This document shows positions 30,275 through 41,359 of a stretch of DNA of 48,078 nucleotides, piece by piece. The position numbers and the translations under genes are program-made. Position 1 is the first letter of the stretch. Every line of letters starts with the position of its first letter. Below the pieces are notes generated by a model, which made no database searches, had not been told where the DNA came from, and saw only the letters and a list, made by a program, of their open reading frames with translations. Source of the stretch: Acanthaster planci (Eukaryota > Echinodermata > Asteroidea > Valvatida > Acanthasteridae); assembly GCF_001949145.1 (NCBI RefSeq), contig NW_019091365.1:2545103-2593180 (forward strand), read 5' to 3'.

Positions 30275-31164
30275 CATGTATAGAAACGACTCTGTACACC
30301 TCATAGTTTTGATGTCTAAAGATAGTATTCAGTTGTATGCAAGTCAGTATCTATAAACTCTATAGTGTGTAGTTAACGTGTGCAGCAAAACCATAAATTA
30401 TTGGATTGTGTTTGGTGTGGGCTTGCTTTTTGCAAATTTTTTTTTTAATCACAAGTGACACTGTGTTAACCATTTTGGGGGTCCAAAGTGTTTTGCTATT
30501 TTCAAATCTAAAAAAGGAAAAAAAAATATTTTGTGTGCTGTTAACGAGTTAGTAATATATGTACTCAGTTCAGATGCTTTATTTTATGAGCCATTGTAGA
30601 AAAGATGTAGAAATGCTTTTATTATATTACACTGTTGCTGGGAGTGCTGTGTCATAGATTACTTTTCCAAGGCTCTAGGCCCTAATGGGGTCTCTACAGG
30701 AACTACACAGAAAGAGAAAGCTGTTTAGCCTGCAACAGAGCCCAAGGAAGGGCACATTGGGTTGGTGTAAATGAGACATTCAGTATTTGACACTGTGCAA
30801 GATAAATTTTCAGTGGAATGAGCACAACCCCTATGTCTCTTTCCAAGAGCCCTGTCTCTTTCCAAAAGCCCTGTATGTGTATTTGTAACCTTGGAATTGT
30901 GCACTAGGGAAATTGACCCCACATGGCCTCGCGTAATTCTCAGTTTGCTCATTTCCACTGCTGAGATAAAAATAAAACTGTGCATGGTACCCACACTTTC
31001 CTTTTCGCACTGTGCTCAGACAATTTAACAAGACCTGTTGAAGTCATCTTGGGTTAGAATTACCTCTGACACTGCACAGTGGCGGTTATCAGCTGCTGCT
31101 AACCAGTGTTATTCCTAGCCCTCTCTGTTTAAGGTTATTGTCATCACTTCCATATTGAGGTTAA

Positions 31165-31477
31165 CCCTAACCATCCTCAATCTTCTAAAAAATCCTCAGG
31201 GGTTTTGGAAGATTTAGGAAGATTGTGGCTGTATGGAAAAATTGCACTGCTGATTGCAAAGGACGCACCCCCATGCATAAATTCATGCCCAGATTATGCA
31301 TGTATATGAAATTGTCCATAATGCTCCCAGATACCATTCACACTGCCTCAACATAGAGGAATTGCCAGAGGTTTGGGGCATATTCAAGAAACATTGGAGG
31401 ATTTTTCCGTGGGAGCAGTTGGAGGATTTTGAAGGATCAAAGGTGTATCCAAGCCAGAAAGGCTTAGGCAGTTAGGG
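31165..31477. mobile_element. piggyBac-type MITE flanked by TTAA
   Basis: TTAA at 31161-31164 and 31478-31481 flank a 313-bp segment. Its termini, CCCTAAC and GTTAGGG, are perfect 7-bp inverted repeats. A TTAA target and CCC...GGG termini are the hallmark of piggyBac-type transposons. There is no transposase frame. The terminal repeat is short, so chance is not fully excluded. Confidence 0.55.
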
Positions 31478-32160
31478 TTAATGACAGTTGGAAAAAAATT
31501 AGGGGTTAGCTGTTCAACTGAATTTAATTTCTTGAGTTAATCTTAACTTATTTGGCATTTTGCCCCAGAGTAGTCCGAATTCAGTATTGTATATCAAATC
31601 TATTAAAACATGGAAAGTCAAGTCTGATATACATGCATATTGAAGGATTTAATGTACATGTAATTAGGTAAAAAAAAATTGTGAAAAGGTAGCTTTTTGA
31701 ACTTTTTGTTTTTAAGTACAAAGGTGATTTTCCATAAACCTTTTTATTTTAGTACATAACTGGAAAATTATACACTTCTCACTATGAATTTTGCTTTTCT
31801 TGTACTTTCTGACATGCTCGCCCAAAGTCTGTCAATTGAAAAGTAGCCAACTCTCTTGTGGCATATGGTTTTCTTGTTATTTTCTAATTTTTGCTCTTTG
31901 TCATGGTATGCTTGGAATGCTTTGGTGTGGTGTTCTAATGTGTGTCAAATTGGTGGATTGATGAGAAGTATTTTTATTTTGGTATTGATTAAAAAGTTGT
32001 ATGCAGCCTAAATAAACCTAATATTAGATTGTGCAACTTGGAAGAGTTTGAACTTTGAGTAGTATTATATGAAAATATGTTAGCTTTGTGCTCATTAATA
32101 ACATTTTTATTGGTTCCATGTGGCTCTGATTAATGTGTGTCTGGTCATGATAAAACAATG

Positions 32161-32166
32161 AATAAA
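32161..32166 (+). terminator. HELZ: candidate HELZ polyadenylation signal AATAAA
   Basis: An AATAAA hexamer is followed by a T-rich stretch (AAAAGTATTTTTTC). It is one of several candidates. Two further Pumilio-type sites (TGTATATA at 32365, TGTAAATA at 32422) lie beyond it, which would favour a more distal end. Confidence 0.3.
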
Positions 32167-33656
32167 AAGTATTTTTTCTAAAGATAGTCAGGTCCTTGCG
32201 TAGTTCTAAACATCACGGGAAAAAGGATGGTTTCGGTTTCACCTAGAAAATCTTTCAAAAACAGTAGCCTACTCTCTTATTCTTTACACATAAACTTAGA
32301 AAATTTATAGTTCAAACAGGGCAGAGCTTTAAGTAGAACTGATAAAAAGTAAAGATGCAGAAAATGTATATAAGAGGCTATTGTAACTGCTGTAGATGAA
32401 GATTTCTAGATTAATGTATGTTGTAAATACACAAGTTTCTTATACATTTTGTCTATTGTGTAAATTCTTAATGTATCATATAGTGTCAAAAAGGCGACAG
32501 AATAATCAACATGTATAGAAAAATGTGATGGTAGACTTAGAATGTATTTGAAAATGTGCTAAAATTCGCTATGTCAGTTTTGACAGGAATGTCCTGCTGG
32601 AACCGATTTTTTTCCTTATGATGTTGCTGTGTTTCATTGTAGAAACAAAGATTTAGTGTTTAACTTGTAGATTGTCAGAGATGGAGGCTACTGTTTGGTT
32701 CATAATGTGAGCATTTTTAGAAACACACGTTTCTTTTGGACAAACTTTCCTGTGCATTTTGTTTTAAAACTGACTTTTAGAAGTCAAAACATCAAGATGT
32801 TTTCTTTTCTGTTGTTCAGAGAAGAGCATTCAATTTTTCTTTTTCTCTGGTGTGTTTTTTAGCTGTTAGTTGGCAAACTTTTAGACTGGTGCACGCACTT
32901 TGTAAAACCCTTGGTTCACTGTTTGTTAGTGTTTACTCCAATGTTCTTTTATTGGTGAATTTGTAGTACTCATTAACACACTGACTAATCACCTTACCTC
33001 TGACAGATTCATAGAAGTTGCTGAACATTAGTTAGTACTGTTGGTTTTGATGGTATAACTCTCAGACTGTGGCGCATATGACAGGTACAATTTGGAAGTG
33101 TTCGGGGAAAAAATTAACATTTACCTTCAGTAAAGTACAGTAAAGCATGTGGGTATAATACTCAGGCAATCAGTGTCATTTCACAAAGTAAGTGTCAACT
33201 TTAATTCATTCACTCTCCATTTTTCATGTCCATTTTTTTTTTTCATTTTGGGAAATTGGAGAACACCCCAGTGTTTAATGTCAATATTTTACATTGTATA
33301 AAGTATTTATGTAGACCCGCCATATAAAGTTGGGAAGCGTTTTTAACTGGCAAAGTTCTCATGCGCTTGCATTATAATGGATCGCTGCACAGAAAGAAGG
33401 TGACCGACTAAAATTCCACAAGTGAAGTCAAACATCCTGGCTGACAGATCTTTACAGACGTGAGTCTGTGTGCAGGTTAAATCATTCAGCTCCAGCTGAC
33501 TGCCGCTTAGATGGGATCTGGCCCAAACTTTGCATGGGCCAAACCAGACTTTTTACAGTGTCTGCCAGGAGGTGGGCTTGCCAAATATAACAGTTGTTTG
33601 GTTGGTCGTCACAGACTTGTCAGTGCAACGTTAACACTGTGTCAGTGGCCATATGC

Positions 33657-33662
33657 AATAAA
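33657..33662 (+). terminator. alternative distal polyadenylation signal AATAAA
   Basis: AATAAA in TGCAATAAAGCG is followed by TGATGGGGG about 15 bases on. Another hexamer occurs at 33850-33855. Either could end a longer HELZ transcript before the MITE at 33971. Confidence 0.25.
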
Positions 33663-33970
33663 GCGCCATTTCTATTGATGGGGGAAAAAAACAAATGTTT
33701 CGTGGATTATGTGTGTGCGTGTGCATATTAAAACTGTTAGTGTACATAATAGAAACAGAAATATAGAAGAGAAAACAAAAGTCTTATATAGCATTTTCGA
33801 AGTGAGGACACTCTGGCATTTGTCACTGTGTACTTTTTTTAACTTTGGGAATAAAAACGGTTTGTCTGATTCACAAGATTTGTCCTGTGTTGTCATTAAG
33901 CTGAGAGGTTTATCAGGGGCACATGGAAAAAGAATTAGTTAAAATAGGATCCTTGAATGTTACCTATGTG

Positions 33971-34338
33971 CAGAGTTGCTGACTCGAGTCATGTGACTTG
34001 GACTGGAGTCGCTATTATTGTGACTGTAAATACTAGCTTTGACTTGTGACTTGCATAAAATGACTTGTGACTTGACTTGGACTTGCAAAAAATGACTTGT
34101 GACTTGACTTGGACTTGCAAAAAATGACTTGTTACCAACCCAAGTAACTTTGTAACTTCGTAAGTTGATGCCTGGTTCTTTTTGCTGATTACAGCTGGAC
34201 AAAATAATGTGCAGCTTGATTTGTATTTGGACAAAGAGAATTGTGACTTGACTTGCCCTGTGACCAAATGACTTGTGACTGGACCCAATGACTTGTGACT
34301 TGACTTGGACTTGCAAAAATGACTTGCTGCCACCTCTG
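33971..34338. mobile_element. hAT-type MITE with perfect 8-bp target duplication
   Basis: The element begins CAGAGTTG and ends CACCTCTG, inverted at 7 of 8 positions and typical of hAT termini (CAGAG). CCTATGTG is present on both sides (33963-33970 and 34339-34346), a perfect 8-bp target duplication. The interior consists largely of GACTTG-based repeats with a 32-bp period. There is no transposase, so it is non-autonomous. The perfect duplication suggests a fairly recent insertion. Confidence 0.85.
34061..34132. repeat. 32-bp tandem repeat inside the hAT-type MITE
   Basis: The unit starting TGACTTGTGACTTGACTTGG recurs at 34061, 34093 and (partial) 34125, exactly 32 bases apart. A further diverged copy lies near 34289-34326. 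The unit is itself built of GACTTG repeats. Confidence 0.8.
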
Positions 34339-34346
34339 CCTATGTG

Positions 34347-35770
34347 TCAGTCTTTGTCTTGACCAGCACAAGACTAGTCACAAAAGGCTGACAGAAAATG
34401 GATTCAGTGCAGTTTATTTGAATACACATCACTCGAAATCTGACGACTTGTGATAGTTTAAGTGACTGCTATGGGCTAATTTAGCTTCATTTTTAGGATT
34501 TCCTGTACTAATGCAAATTTTTATATTTATGTGCACTATAAATATACCATACAAGTCCTTCCTCTTTGGTAATTTTGCAAAAGTCAACTTACCTGACTTG
34601 TTTTTTTTTTAATACTGGACAGCCATTGAACAAACCTAAATGCACTGACATGTCCAATGAGCTGTATCTGCGGTTTGTATCTGTACACAAACCCCCTGAA
34701 CTACAGGATGAGTGCCCTCACTGAAGTTACCTCACAGCAATAAAGGTTTTAGTTGTAAAGAATAATATGGACAACAGAGAGTGAAAAAAACACAAAAAGT
34801 TGTCTCAGTTTCACAATACAGTTAAGAGAAAGGCATGGTCAAAGATACGAATGAATAAACTTCAGTCTAAATTGTCTTGTACATTGTTTCGACCTTTAGC
34901 TTCACCCTTGAAACAAGAATGGACACAGCTTTAGTGTTCTCTATGATGGGGTGTTCTTGCACTGGCTTGCACATGCAAACCTTGCTATTATTCAAATAAG
35001 GAGGAAGATAAGCAAAACTTGGTGGGCTGGCTTGGCTACTTCTTTGGGTTGGAGAACACCACCCAACTTTCAGGACTCCTCTACTCGTTTGCTTCCCTCA
35101 ACCGTCAAACTTCTCAGAGTCACTGCATGCGTATCAGTCCAACATTACCTTCGTAGCTATGGTAAGCCTACATGTAGTCCGTTAGTCTTTTATGCACACT
35201 GTCACCATTTATGTTTCATGGAGAAGACAGAGCAAAATTATGAATTTTTTTGTATTTTCACACCAGGTGGCACAGAAGTGAGTCCTCCAGCATCATAATA
35301 GGAGAGCTGTCCTCAAACTCTAATAGGGATTGCCCCTTAGCTTTACTCTTGAAATTTACCAACTCCATAGAGCTGCTGTGCGTAACGTAGGAGGCATGTT
35401 GGGGGGATGTTCATGTTGGTAATGGCTTTTGAATTAAGTAAAGCACTCTGCGTGTTCAGCAGAATGTGTTTTGCATAGCAAATTGGCTCCCTGACTGTTG
35501 CTCCCCTGAGGTACATAACTTCAGCTCTCCCAAGTCTTTGCGTTTCTATGATGTAGGCCAACCTCGAATTAAGTTACACCTTACCTTGCGCGCCTGGACA
35601 CCCGTGGTTTTCTCAGCTCTGGCGTTGTGCTGGAGTGTTCTCGCCGCTGTTGCTTCGCACTTACGCTCTGATATACGCATCTTTCTCATTGATCTCTTCG
35701 CTTCTCCCTGGTTGCTCCTTTTTATCAAATGAGCTGCAATTACTCTTTGCTGTTTTCCTCGTTCTGTTTT
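34347..35770. other. intergenic stretch, no recognised gene
   Basis: The open frame at 34951-35298 (+) and the overlapping frames near 35343-35794 show no known domain and no splice-site support. AATAAA hexamers occur at 34739 and 34854. GC content rises towards 35600-35830, consistent with an approaching promoter. Confidence 0.45.
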
Positions 35771-35789
35771 AAAAACTAACAGCCGCCCA

Positions 35790-35830
35790 GACAAAATGGC
35801 GCTTCGTACAAAAATTGGCGCCAGTGACGT
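35790..35830 (+). promoter_or_regulatory. promoter-like cluster (YY1-type ATGGCG, TTGGCGCC, TGACGT)
   Basis: AAAATGGCG at 35793-35801 resembles a YY1 core-promoter motif. TTGGCGCC at 35815-35822 resembles an E2F site, and TGACGT at 35825-35830 is a CRE half site. They lie within about 40 bases in a CpG-richer patch, 0.8 kb upstream of the exon at 36615. Confidence 0.35.
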
Positions 35831-35891
35831 TTGTGACAGTGACCTGGAAAAAATTCACTTTCTTTTGTATGGGCAGCCACAATATGCATAA
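35796..35891 (+). CDS. small ORF, 31 codons, possible uORF or microprotein
   Basis: ATG in good context (AAAATGG) opens a 31-residue frame (MALRTKIGASDVCDSDLEKI, then 11 more residues) ending TAA at 35889-35891. It starts within a promoter-like motif, so it could be a uORF of the downstream transcript or the first exon of another. I do not recognise it. Confidence 0.25.
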   Translation: MALRTKIGASDVCDSDLEKIHFLLYGQPQYA

Positions 35892-36614
35892 ATTTTAATC
35901 TTATTAGCCAAAGAGTTTTGGCCAATATCATCCATTTCGACAATATTTCACAGATGTGTCATTGTTAATTCATCATGTGTGTTTGGTATAATATTCGTTG
36001 ATTATCCTGCGATTATTAGTAACTATACTAAGTTTGAAAAATGGAAAAACCTGTCAATTTTTCTTTGTAAAACTGGCTGTCCATAACTGGCAAAAACTAC
36101 GGCTTCAAACTGTGGAATCGAGTAAAATTAACTTAGTATCGATTACAATTACAGTCACGAATTCCGTAACACCGGAGAATCGAGCATAGTGGGCAAGTAA
36201 ACGAATTTGGTGGAAACAATTTCGTTTCTGCGCGACCGAATACTTGCGTCTTTGATCTTCCTGCGGCTGCTTCGTAATGTGTTCTGCTTGCTCTGCCTTA
36301 GTACTTAGCAATATACATGTTCTGTCATCTTTATGTTTGTAAATGTTCTACTGCGTGCGTACTGATTTCATTTGCCATCTTTTTATAGACCTGTATCCAT
36401 TACCGATAATTCAGAGCAAACACGCTGTGTTTATTTGTTTCGCACATCTATTGTTCGCTGTCGTTTGTGGGGAAACAGGATTCAGTCGGATAAAAGGAAA
36501 ACCTCTCAGTTGCCCCGTTTGAGCTAAACAAATAGAGATGATGCAGGTGGCTCAGTTGATGCAAAACACGTAAGATAGTATAACGTGAAGGATCGCATAT
36601 CGAACCGGTAGAAT

Positions 36615-37016
36615 ATGGCGGGCAAAGGTGGGGACCAATTCCTGAAACTTCCTCCGCTGCATGAAAGTGATCAAGCACGAATCGATATTTCCGGCATCAC
36701 CTACTCTAAACGACACGCCAAGTCGGTACCAAATATCCTCCTTCCCAACTTATCGAAGGAGACAAGGACGTCACATAATCCAAGTATCGTAAAACAGAAT
36801 GGTGTCCGGAGAAATAGCGGCTTGGTTGCCAATATAGTGACGAGGCAACAGTATCAGCAGCCGCTCAGCAAGACCGAAGCGGCCGCCAGGGCCAGCCGAG
36901 CTGCCGCTCTTCTTGCGCCGAGTTTCGTTAGGTTTACCCGGAGAATCACCTTGGTTCGTACGCTGGTAAAGTCGCTGAGGCCTCAGATGGATGTCCACTT
37001 AAACTCAGAAAATAAG
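36615..37016 (+). CDS. candidate first coding exon (134 codons), alternative N-terminus of the CNBD2-like gene or a separate gene
   Basis: ATGGCGGGC at 36615 has strong context with a G at +4. The frame is open for 134 codons to AATAAG|GTGACT, a good donor at 37017, and ends in phase 0. The protein is hydrophilic and Lys/Arg/Ser-rich, with an Ala-rich helix (about 86-101), then a basic-hydrophobic helix at 104-121 (FVRFTRRITLVRTLVKSL). It includes one RRNS kinase-type site (S68). The phase-0 end fits the exons at 44402 and 44502, so it may be an alternative first exon. It does not join cleanly to the 41360 exon. No family match comes to mind. Confidence 0.5.
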
Positions 37017-39721
37017 GTGACTTGAGTTTTGTACAGGAAGTAGCGATATAAATGAGATCAACCCGAAGCCTTGTCTTTTATTGTAATAGGCCTACGTATC
37101 AATTGTTTCAACCTTTTTGCACAATATCAATTATTTGGTTGAATTAGCATTTTCGTGTTTTCCCCAACGAAGAATTCATATTTCTAAAGGCGGTAGTTCT
37201 CATTTCTTCTGTTGATGCATTCACCGGATATGCTTCACAAACGCTATGCATGGTGTATGGTAGCTGGAATTGCGAATATCCTCGTGTCATATTAACCAAT
37301 ACCGCTGATTATTGACTAGGTTTCCTCTGTTTTTTGTTGTTGTAAACTCAACTCTGGTTTATTATTCCCAGTTACTTCGGGGTCAGATATTTTTAGCTGT
37401 TTAGAAATGTAAAGAGAAAAGGGTGATGTAGGTCCCGAAAAATTGGGTTTGGATCTGCGCTTTGCTAGTTTTCTCAGTCTTGACAGTATTGGGCTAATTG
37501 CTCGTTTGGCACACCCCTTAGTTCGTCGCCCAGCGCCCGAACAGGGCGCCGGGAAGGGCTGTTGGCTTTGACTGTGATTAGCTACATCGTGCACGACCTT
37601 TGACCACGAGGTTATCACTTCCTGTTAGCGAAGCGTTGTTTAAATTTTTTGTTTCGCCAATGGCAATACTTTGACACTGACAAAGTGAACTATGTGATAA
37701 AAACATGGTCTTGGAACAAGCACAGTGTGTGATTTATCTTTTAACCACTTATCACTGATCATGTGTCTTTTGGCAATGTATTTCAAATCATTGGTCGTCT
37801 CGATCAGTTTAATTTTGCATGAATGAGTAAAGTTTAGCCTTTGTGAGAACATTTTCAGCAATGAGGAAGAAAAAGAAAAAAAAATATTGAGTTGATTACA
37901 GCTGCTTGTGTAGGCTGACGCATTAAGCGAGCTCGCGCGCCGGGCAGAAATTCACCAACAATGTTTCGTTAGCTGTGACCACGTGTGACGTATTTCCTTC
38001 ACTAAAATCTGTGCAAGGCCATCAGCCCTTCCCAGCCCTAGCTTTTCCAGTCAACATACAGGCTCATGTTTGCTGCCCTCTATTGTTAACCCTATTGGGA
38101 CCAGTTGCAATGGTGCCAAGCTAACTTTTTACGGCCAAGTATTAATTTAATTTTGTCAAACAACATTTCTACCACATGCTGTCATCAATATTCTGTACGA
38201 TGCTTGACGGAAATGTGTATTTTTTTGGGGGGGGGCAGTATTAAGTGTAATTTGTTGGGGGAGGGGTGGTGTCTTTGTTTGTTTCAGTACTACCGACGAA
38301 GGCTTTATTTATGGTGTTTGGCAACTTGACAAAGATTTTACCATTCCAGTAATTTTTGCCTACCACCCAAAAATGTAAACATCAGGAATAAGGATCTTCT
38401 GAACGGGTTGTTGCAGCCTTTTACAGGTTTATTCAGCCATTTTAAGGGTCTCGGTGCTATCTCGATTTTATATACTATTGCAAATTCGCATATTGACAGC
38501 AACACCTCCATTTTTGCACCTCCAAAGCATGAAAAAGCAAATGCTAGGAAATTCTGGTACACTCCTCCATGAGACTAACTAGAAAGAGATGGCAAACAGT
38601 ACCGGTGCATCATATACGAGAAAAAGAAAATCATAGAAAATATGCTTTCAATTCATCTCATGGATATTATTAATGAACAACTCGGTGCAAACAAGATGTC
38701 GGTTTCAAAACACCGGTTGGCCGCATATCCTTGTCCACAATTTGCTCCTTCAACCGCACAAAAAAATCACCTGTGGCCTTTGGATTTTGCTGCAAGTGTT
38801 TGCCTTTGCGCGTACCAGCCTTGCCGACTGGCTGGACCTTGCTGCCGGCGTGCCGTTTGCACGAGCTTTTGACTTGGCAGCCAATTATGTGGGTACCAAT
38901 ATTTGCCGGTGTCAAGGAAGACTCAATCGAGACAAATCACATGGCTCGGGAGAGACGCGGTGGTGATTTGTTATTTGTCGGTGCTTTCAACATCGAAGAC
39001 GTCGTAATGCCTGTGTTTACTCGGATTTGCAATTAAACTTTTAACTCTCCATTTGCATCGCGTGCATATTATGGCAGCACTCGACTGTTCCATTGACACA
39101 GAGCTAAGAAAAAGGCCGTGAGTATCAATGAACAGCTTTGAAAAAGTAAATCATTTGGAGACATTTTAAATAACTGCATAAAAAATGACACCAGTTGACA
39201 AAGAAACAAAACTTAAAAGGGAAAGAAGGTGGGTGACTTCTCTCATGAAAACTATGATTGGTTTGCTGCAATTAAAATCCATATACATGTAGCTATTTAA
39301 AAAATTCTCACCATCACTCAAAGTACCGTGTATATACTCCCTTTCCTTAATTAAAACTCGTCTTGTTTGCTCACGTCATTGCCTTTTCCCATACAGGAAA
39401 CATTTTTTTTTCTGTCGGCTATTAATGAAGCAACCAAATTCGGAGCAGTAGTAAAGACCGCATGTAAACACACTGACAATATGGGAGCTTTTTTGTTTTC
39501 AAAGAATGTCACCGAAAAATTGTCATGTATAGTTGTGCACCACTGGGGTGTTTGTTTGCTTCCTTTAGGTTTTGTATTGTTTTGTTTTTATTTGAACCTT
39601 ATTATGATGATGATGAAAGACAAAGAGCTTCAAGTCTTATTAGAATCGTCTCAATTATAATTATGGTGGCATGAAAGCATACCTCAAGAGCAAAGGGGTA
39701 CAGGAAACATATCCAGGAAGG

Positions 39722-39945
39722 AACGGGTTAGCGTAGCGGTTCTTTCCTCGCTTTGCACCAATGAGGCCAGGGTTCGAGTCCTGGCTTGGCCCAGGCTTTA
39801 AGTGCATTTGGTTCCCAGGCCACATTCGCTCTCGCAGGTTTTCTCCGGGTACTCCGGTTTCCTCCTGCCTCTAAAACTGGACCTTCTTCCTAACTCCGTA
39901 ATGTGATGCTGGTTAATAAAGTGTATGAATAAACGTACAGTTATT
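39722..39945 (+). mobile_element. tRNA-derived SINE
   Basis: The 5' part has an A box (GGTTAGCGTAGCGG, about 39726-39739) and a B box (GGTTCGAGTCC, 39771-39781) with CCAGG/CCTGG pairing around it, as in a tRNA T arm. The anticodon arm is degraded. After it comes TCTCCGGGTACTCCGGTTTC at 39843-39862, resembling a conserved central domain of invertebrate SINEs. The tail is AATAAA-rich. The 3' boundary is approximate and no target duplication was found. Confidence 0.65.
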
Positions 39946-40010
39946 GTATTGGCGTAAATAACCCGAGCTGCTGAAATCGCCATTAAAAAAAACCAAGAAC
40001 AATAAAGATA

Positions 40011-40282
40011 TCCAGTAGACCGATTGCCCTCGCTGAATCACGTGACCCGAGTGGGTATCAACCACATTTCAACGTATGTTTTGAGTGTTGTTTACAAACA
40101 ATACATCCAAGTTACGGTATGGTACCCGGCACATCAGTAATCTGATCAAGGTACCTACCGTCGGCTTTATTTTTGGTAAATGATATTATAGAAACAATTT
40201 GCCTTTGGTGGACGCCGTGTTTCTTGATATTTAATACGCACTATAGGTCATTTGACCTAGAGGGCGCAGTCGGTCTATTGGA
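40011..40282. mobile_element. terminal-inverted-repeat element (MITE candidate)
   Basis: The left end TCCAGTAGACCGATTGCCCT and the right end AGGGCGCAGTCGGTCTATTGGA form imperfect inverted repeats of about 20 bp around a 230-bp core without an open frame. I could not find a convincing target duplication, so the superfamily is unknown. Confidence 0.5.
40244..40259. promoter_or_regulatory. perfect palindrome TAGGTCA-TT-TGACCTA (nuclear-receptor half sites, IR2)
   Basis: Two AGGTCA half sites face each other with a 2-base spacer, near the right end of the TIR element. AGGTCA is the nuclear-receptor half site, but IR2 spacing is uncommon. Function is unproven. Confidence 0.35.
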
Positions 40283-41359
40283 GGGAATCTTAGCCAGACC
40301 GATTTTTCTGGTGGACCTAGCTCTTATAGTCCCTTGAACGAGGAGGAGCCAACTTGAAGGTTCTTTTCTTGGGCGTATGGCATTGGGCCTTTGACTCCAC
40401 TGTATTTAATTAACTTTCCTGTTAACACTGAAGTTTGAGACTACATGGGAAGATGTTCTGTCCATTCCCAAGGCCACTGCTTCATTCCAAACCTCAGCGG
40501 CCCACTCACAACCTAGAATATAGCGGCTTGTTCGGAACAGAACTGTTAATAACTTAAGTAAACCACGGGGCCATTTACCCCCCAACTCCATACGTAAACC
40601 CCACATTGTCCCTCCAAGGACTCACAGATTCACCACGCACCTCGCTCACTGAAATAAAGCTGTTCACCATGCCTTTCCCATGCCATTGTCCTGCCTCGAT
40701 GAAGTCGAGGAAGGTTGTTTATCCAGGAGACACAAGCTTTAAAGAAGGTTGTTTGAACAGGCTCTAGAGGAAGGCAGGATACGCAGGTCTCTGTTCTCTA
40801 AATGCAAGTCACACATCTGCAGATCTGTCAGTTATCTGGTTGCGTGGACACCGCGTGGACTATTATTAACAGACCAGTCACAAAAAAATCATAATGAGAC
40901 ACTCGCTGCTACATATTATGATTTTTTTTTGCCACATCTCATGTATTTACATAGCTGTCCATGTCTGTGGGGTCTTCACAGGAGAGAAAACTAATCAAAT
41001 TCATAAATATGTGTATCTGTATAGGACTGATATATTCGAAATGAGCACGAAGTTGCTGGAGAAAACACAATTACCCTGCGTGTATAGTGCTCTGAAGTTG
41101 TTCTGTGTCGACAGGCTGTAAGGATGGACGGAGAGCAAATTTCAGGATCACTGCTTCGCCGTCGCGTCGAGTGTACTCAACAGAGCTGTGTAAGCCTGTC
41201 GGTCGACTAAATTAAAACCGTAAGTAGACACGTTCAACTCAAGAGCTGGGTTTATTCAGATCTTCATGCGGTATAGGTTAGCAAAGTGAAAGGACTGTAT
41301 CCCGACACTCAAACAGTGGATTTCCACTCGGAGTTCTCCTGGCTGCGTGTTATTTCTAC

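Larger units (their letters stand above)
24998..32166 (+). other. HELZ: probable HELZ 3' UTR (long, AT-rich)
   Basis: After the HELZ stop there are over 7 kb with no recognisable coding exon, high T and A content, many ATTTA pentamers and several Pumilio-type sites. Vertebrate HELZ mRNAs also carry a very long 3' UTR. Candidate poly(A) signals occur at 32161-32166 and again near 33657 and 33850, and earlier AATAAA hexamers allow shorter forms. The end is therefore not fixed. Confidence 0.5.
37017..41340. other. 4.3 kb intronic or intergenic stretch with a SINE and a TIR element
   Basis: It contains the SINE at 39722-39945 and the inverted-repeat element at 40011-40282. Overlapping open frames at 38670-39036 on both strands sit in a GC-richer patch but match nothing I know. 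A G-rich run is at 38228-38236. The stretch 41100-41340 is probably promoter and 5' UTR of the 41360 exon. Confidence 0.4.

Noticed and set aside
33981-34320. CRISPR-like or satellite array of GACTTG repeats
   Set aside because: The unit is short and uniform without unique spacers, and the whole segment is bounded by hAT-type ends and a target duplication.
34951-35298. 115-codon open frame
   Set aside because: Unrecognisable low-quality sequence between HELZ and the next gene; no start context or conserved motif.
39722-39793. functional tRNA gene
   Set aside because: The A and B boxes and T arm are good, but the anticodon arm does not fold properly and the flanking sequence identifies a SINE.
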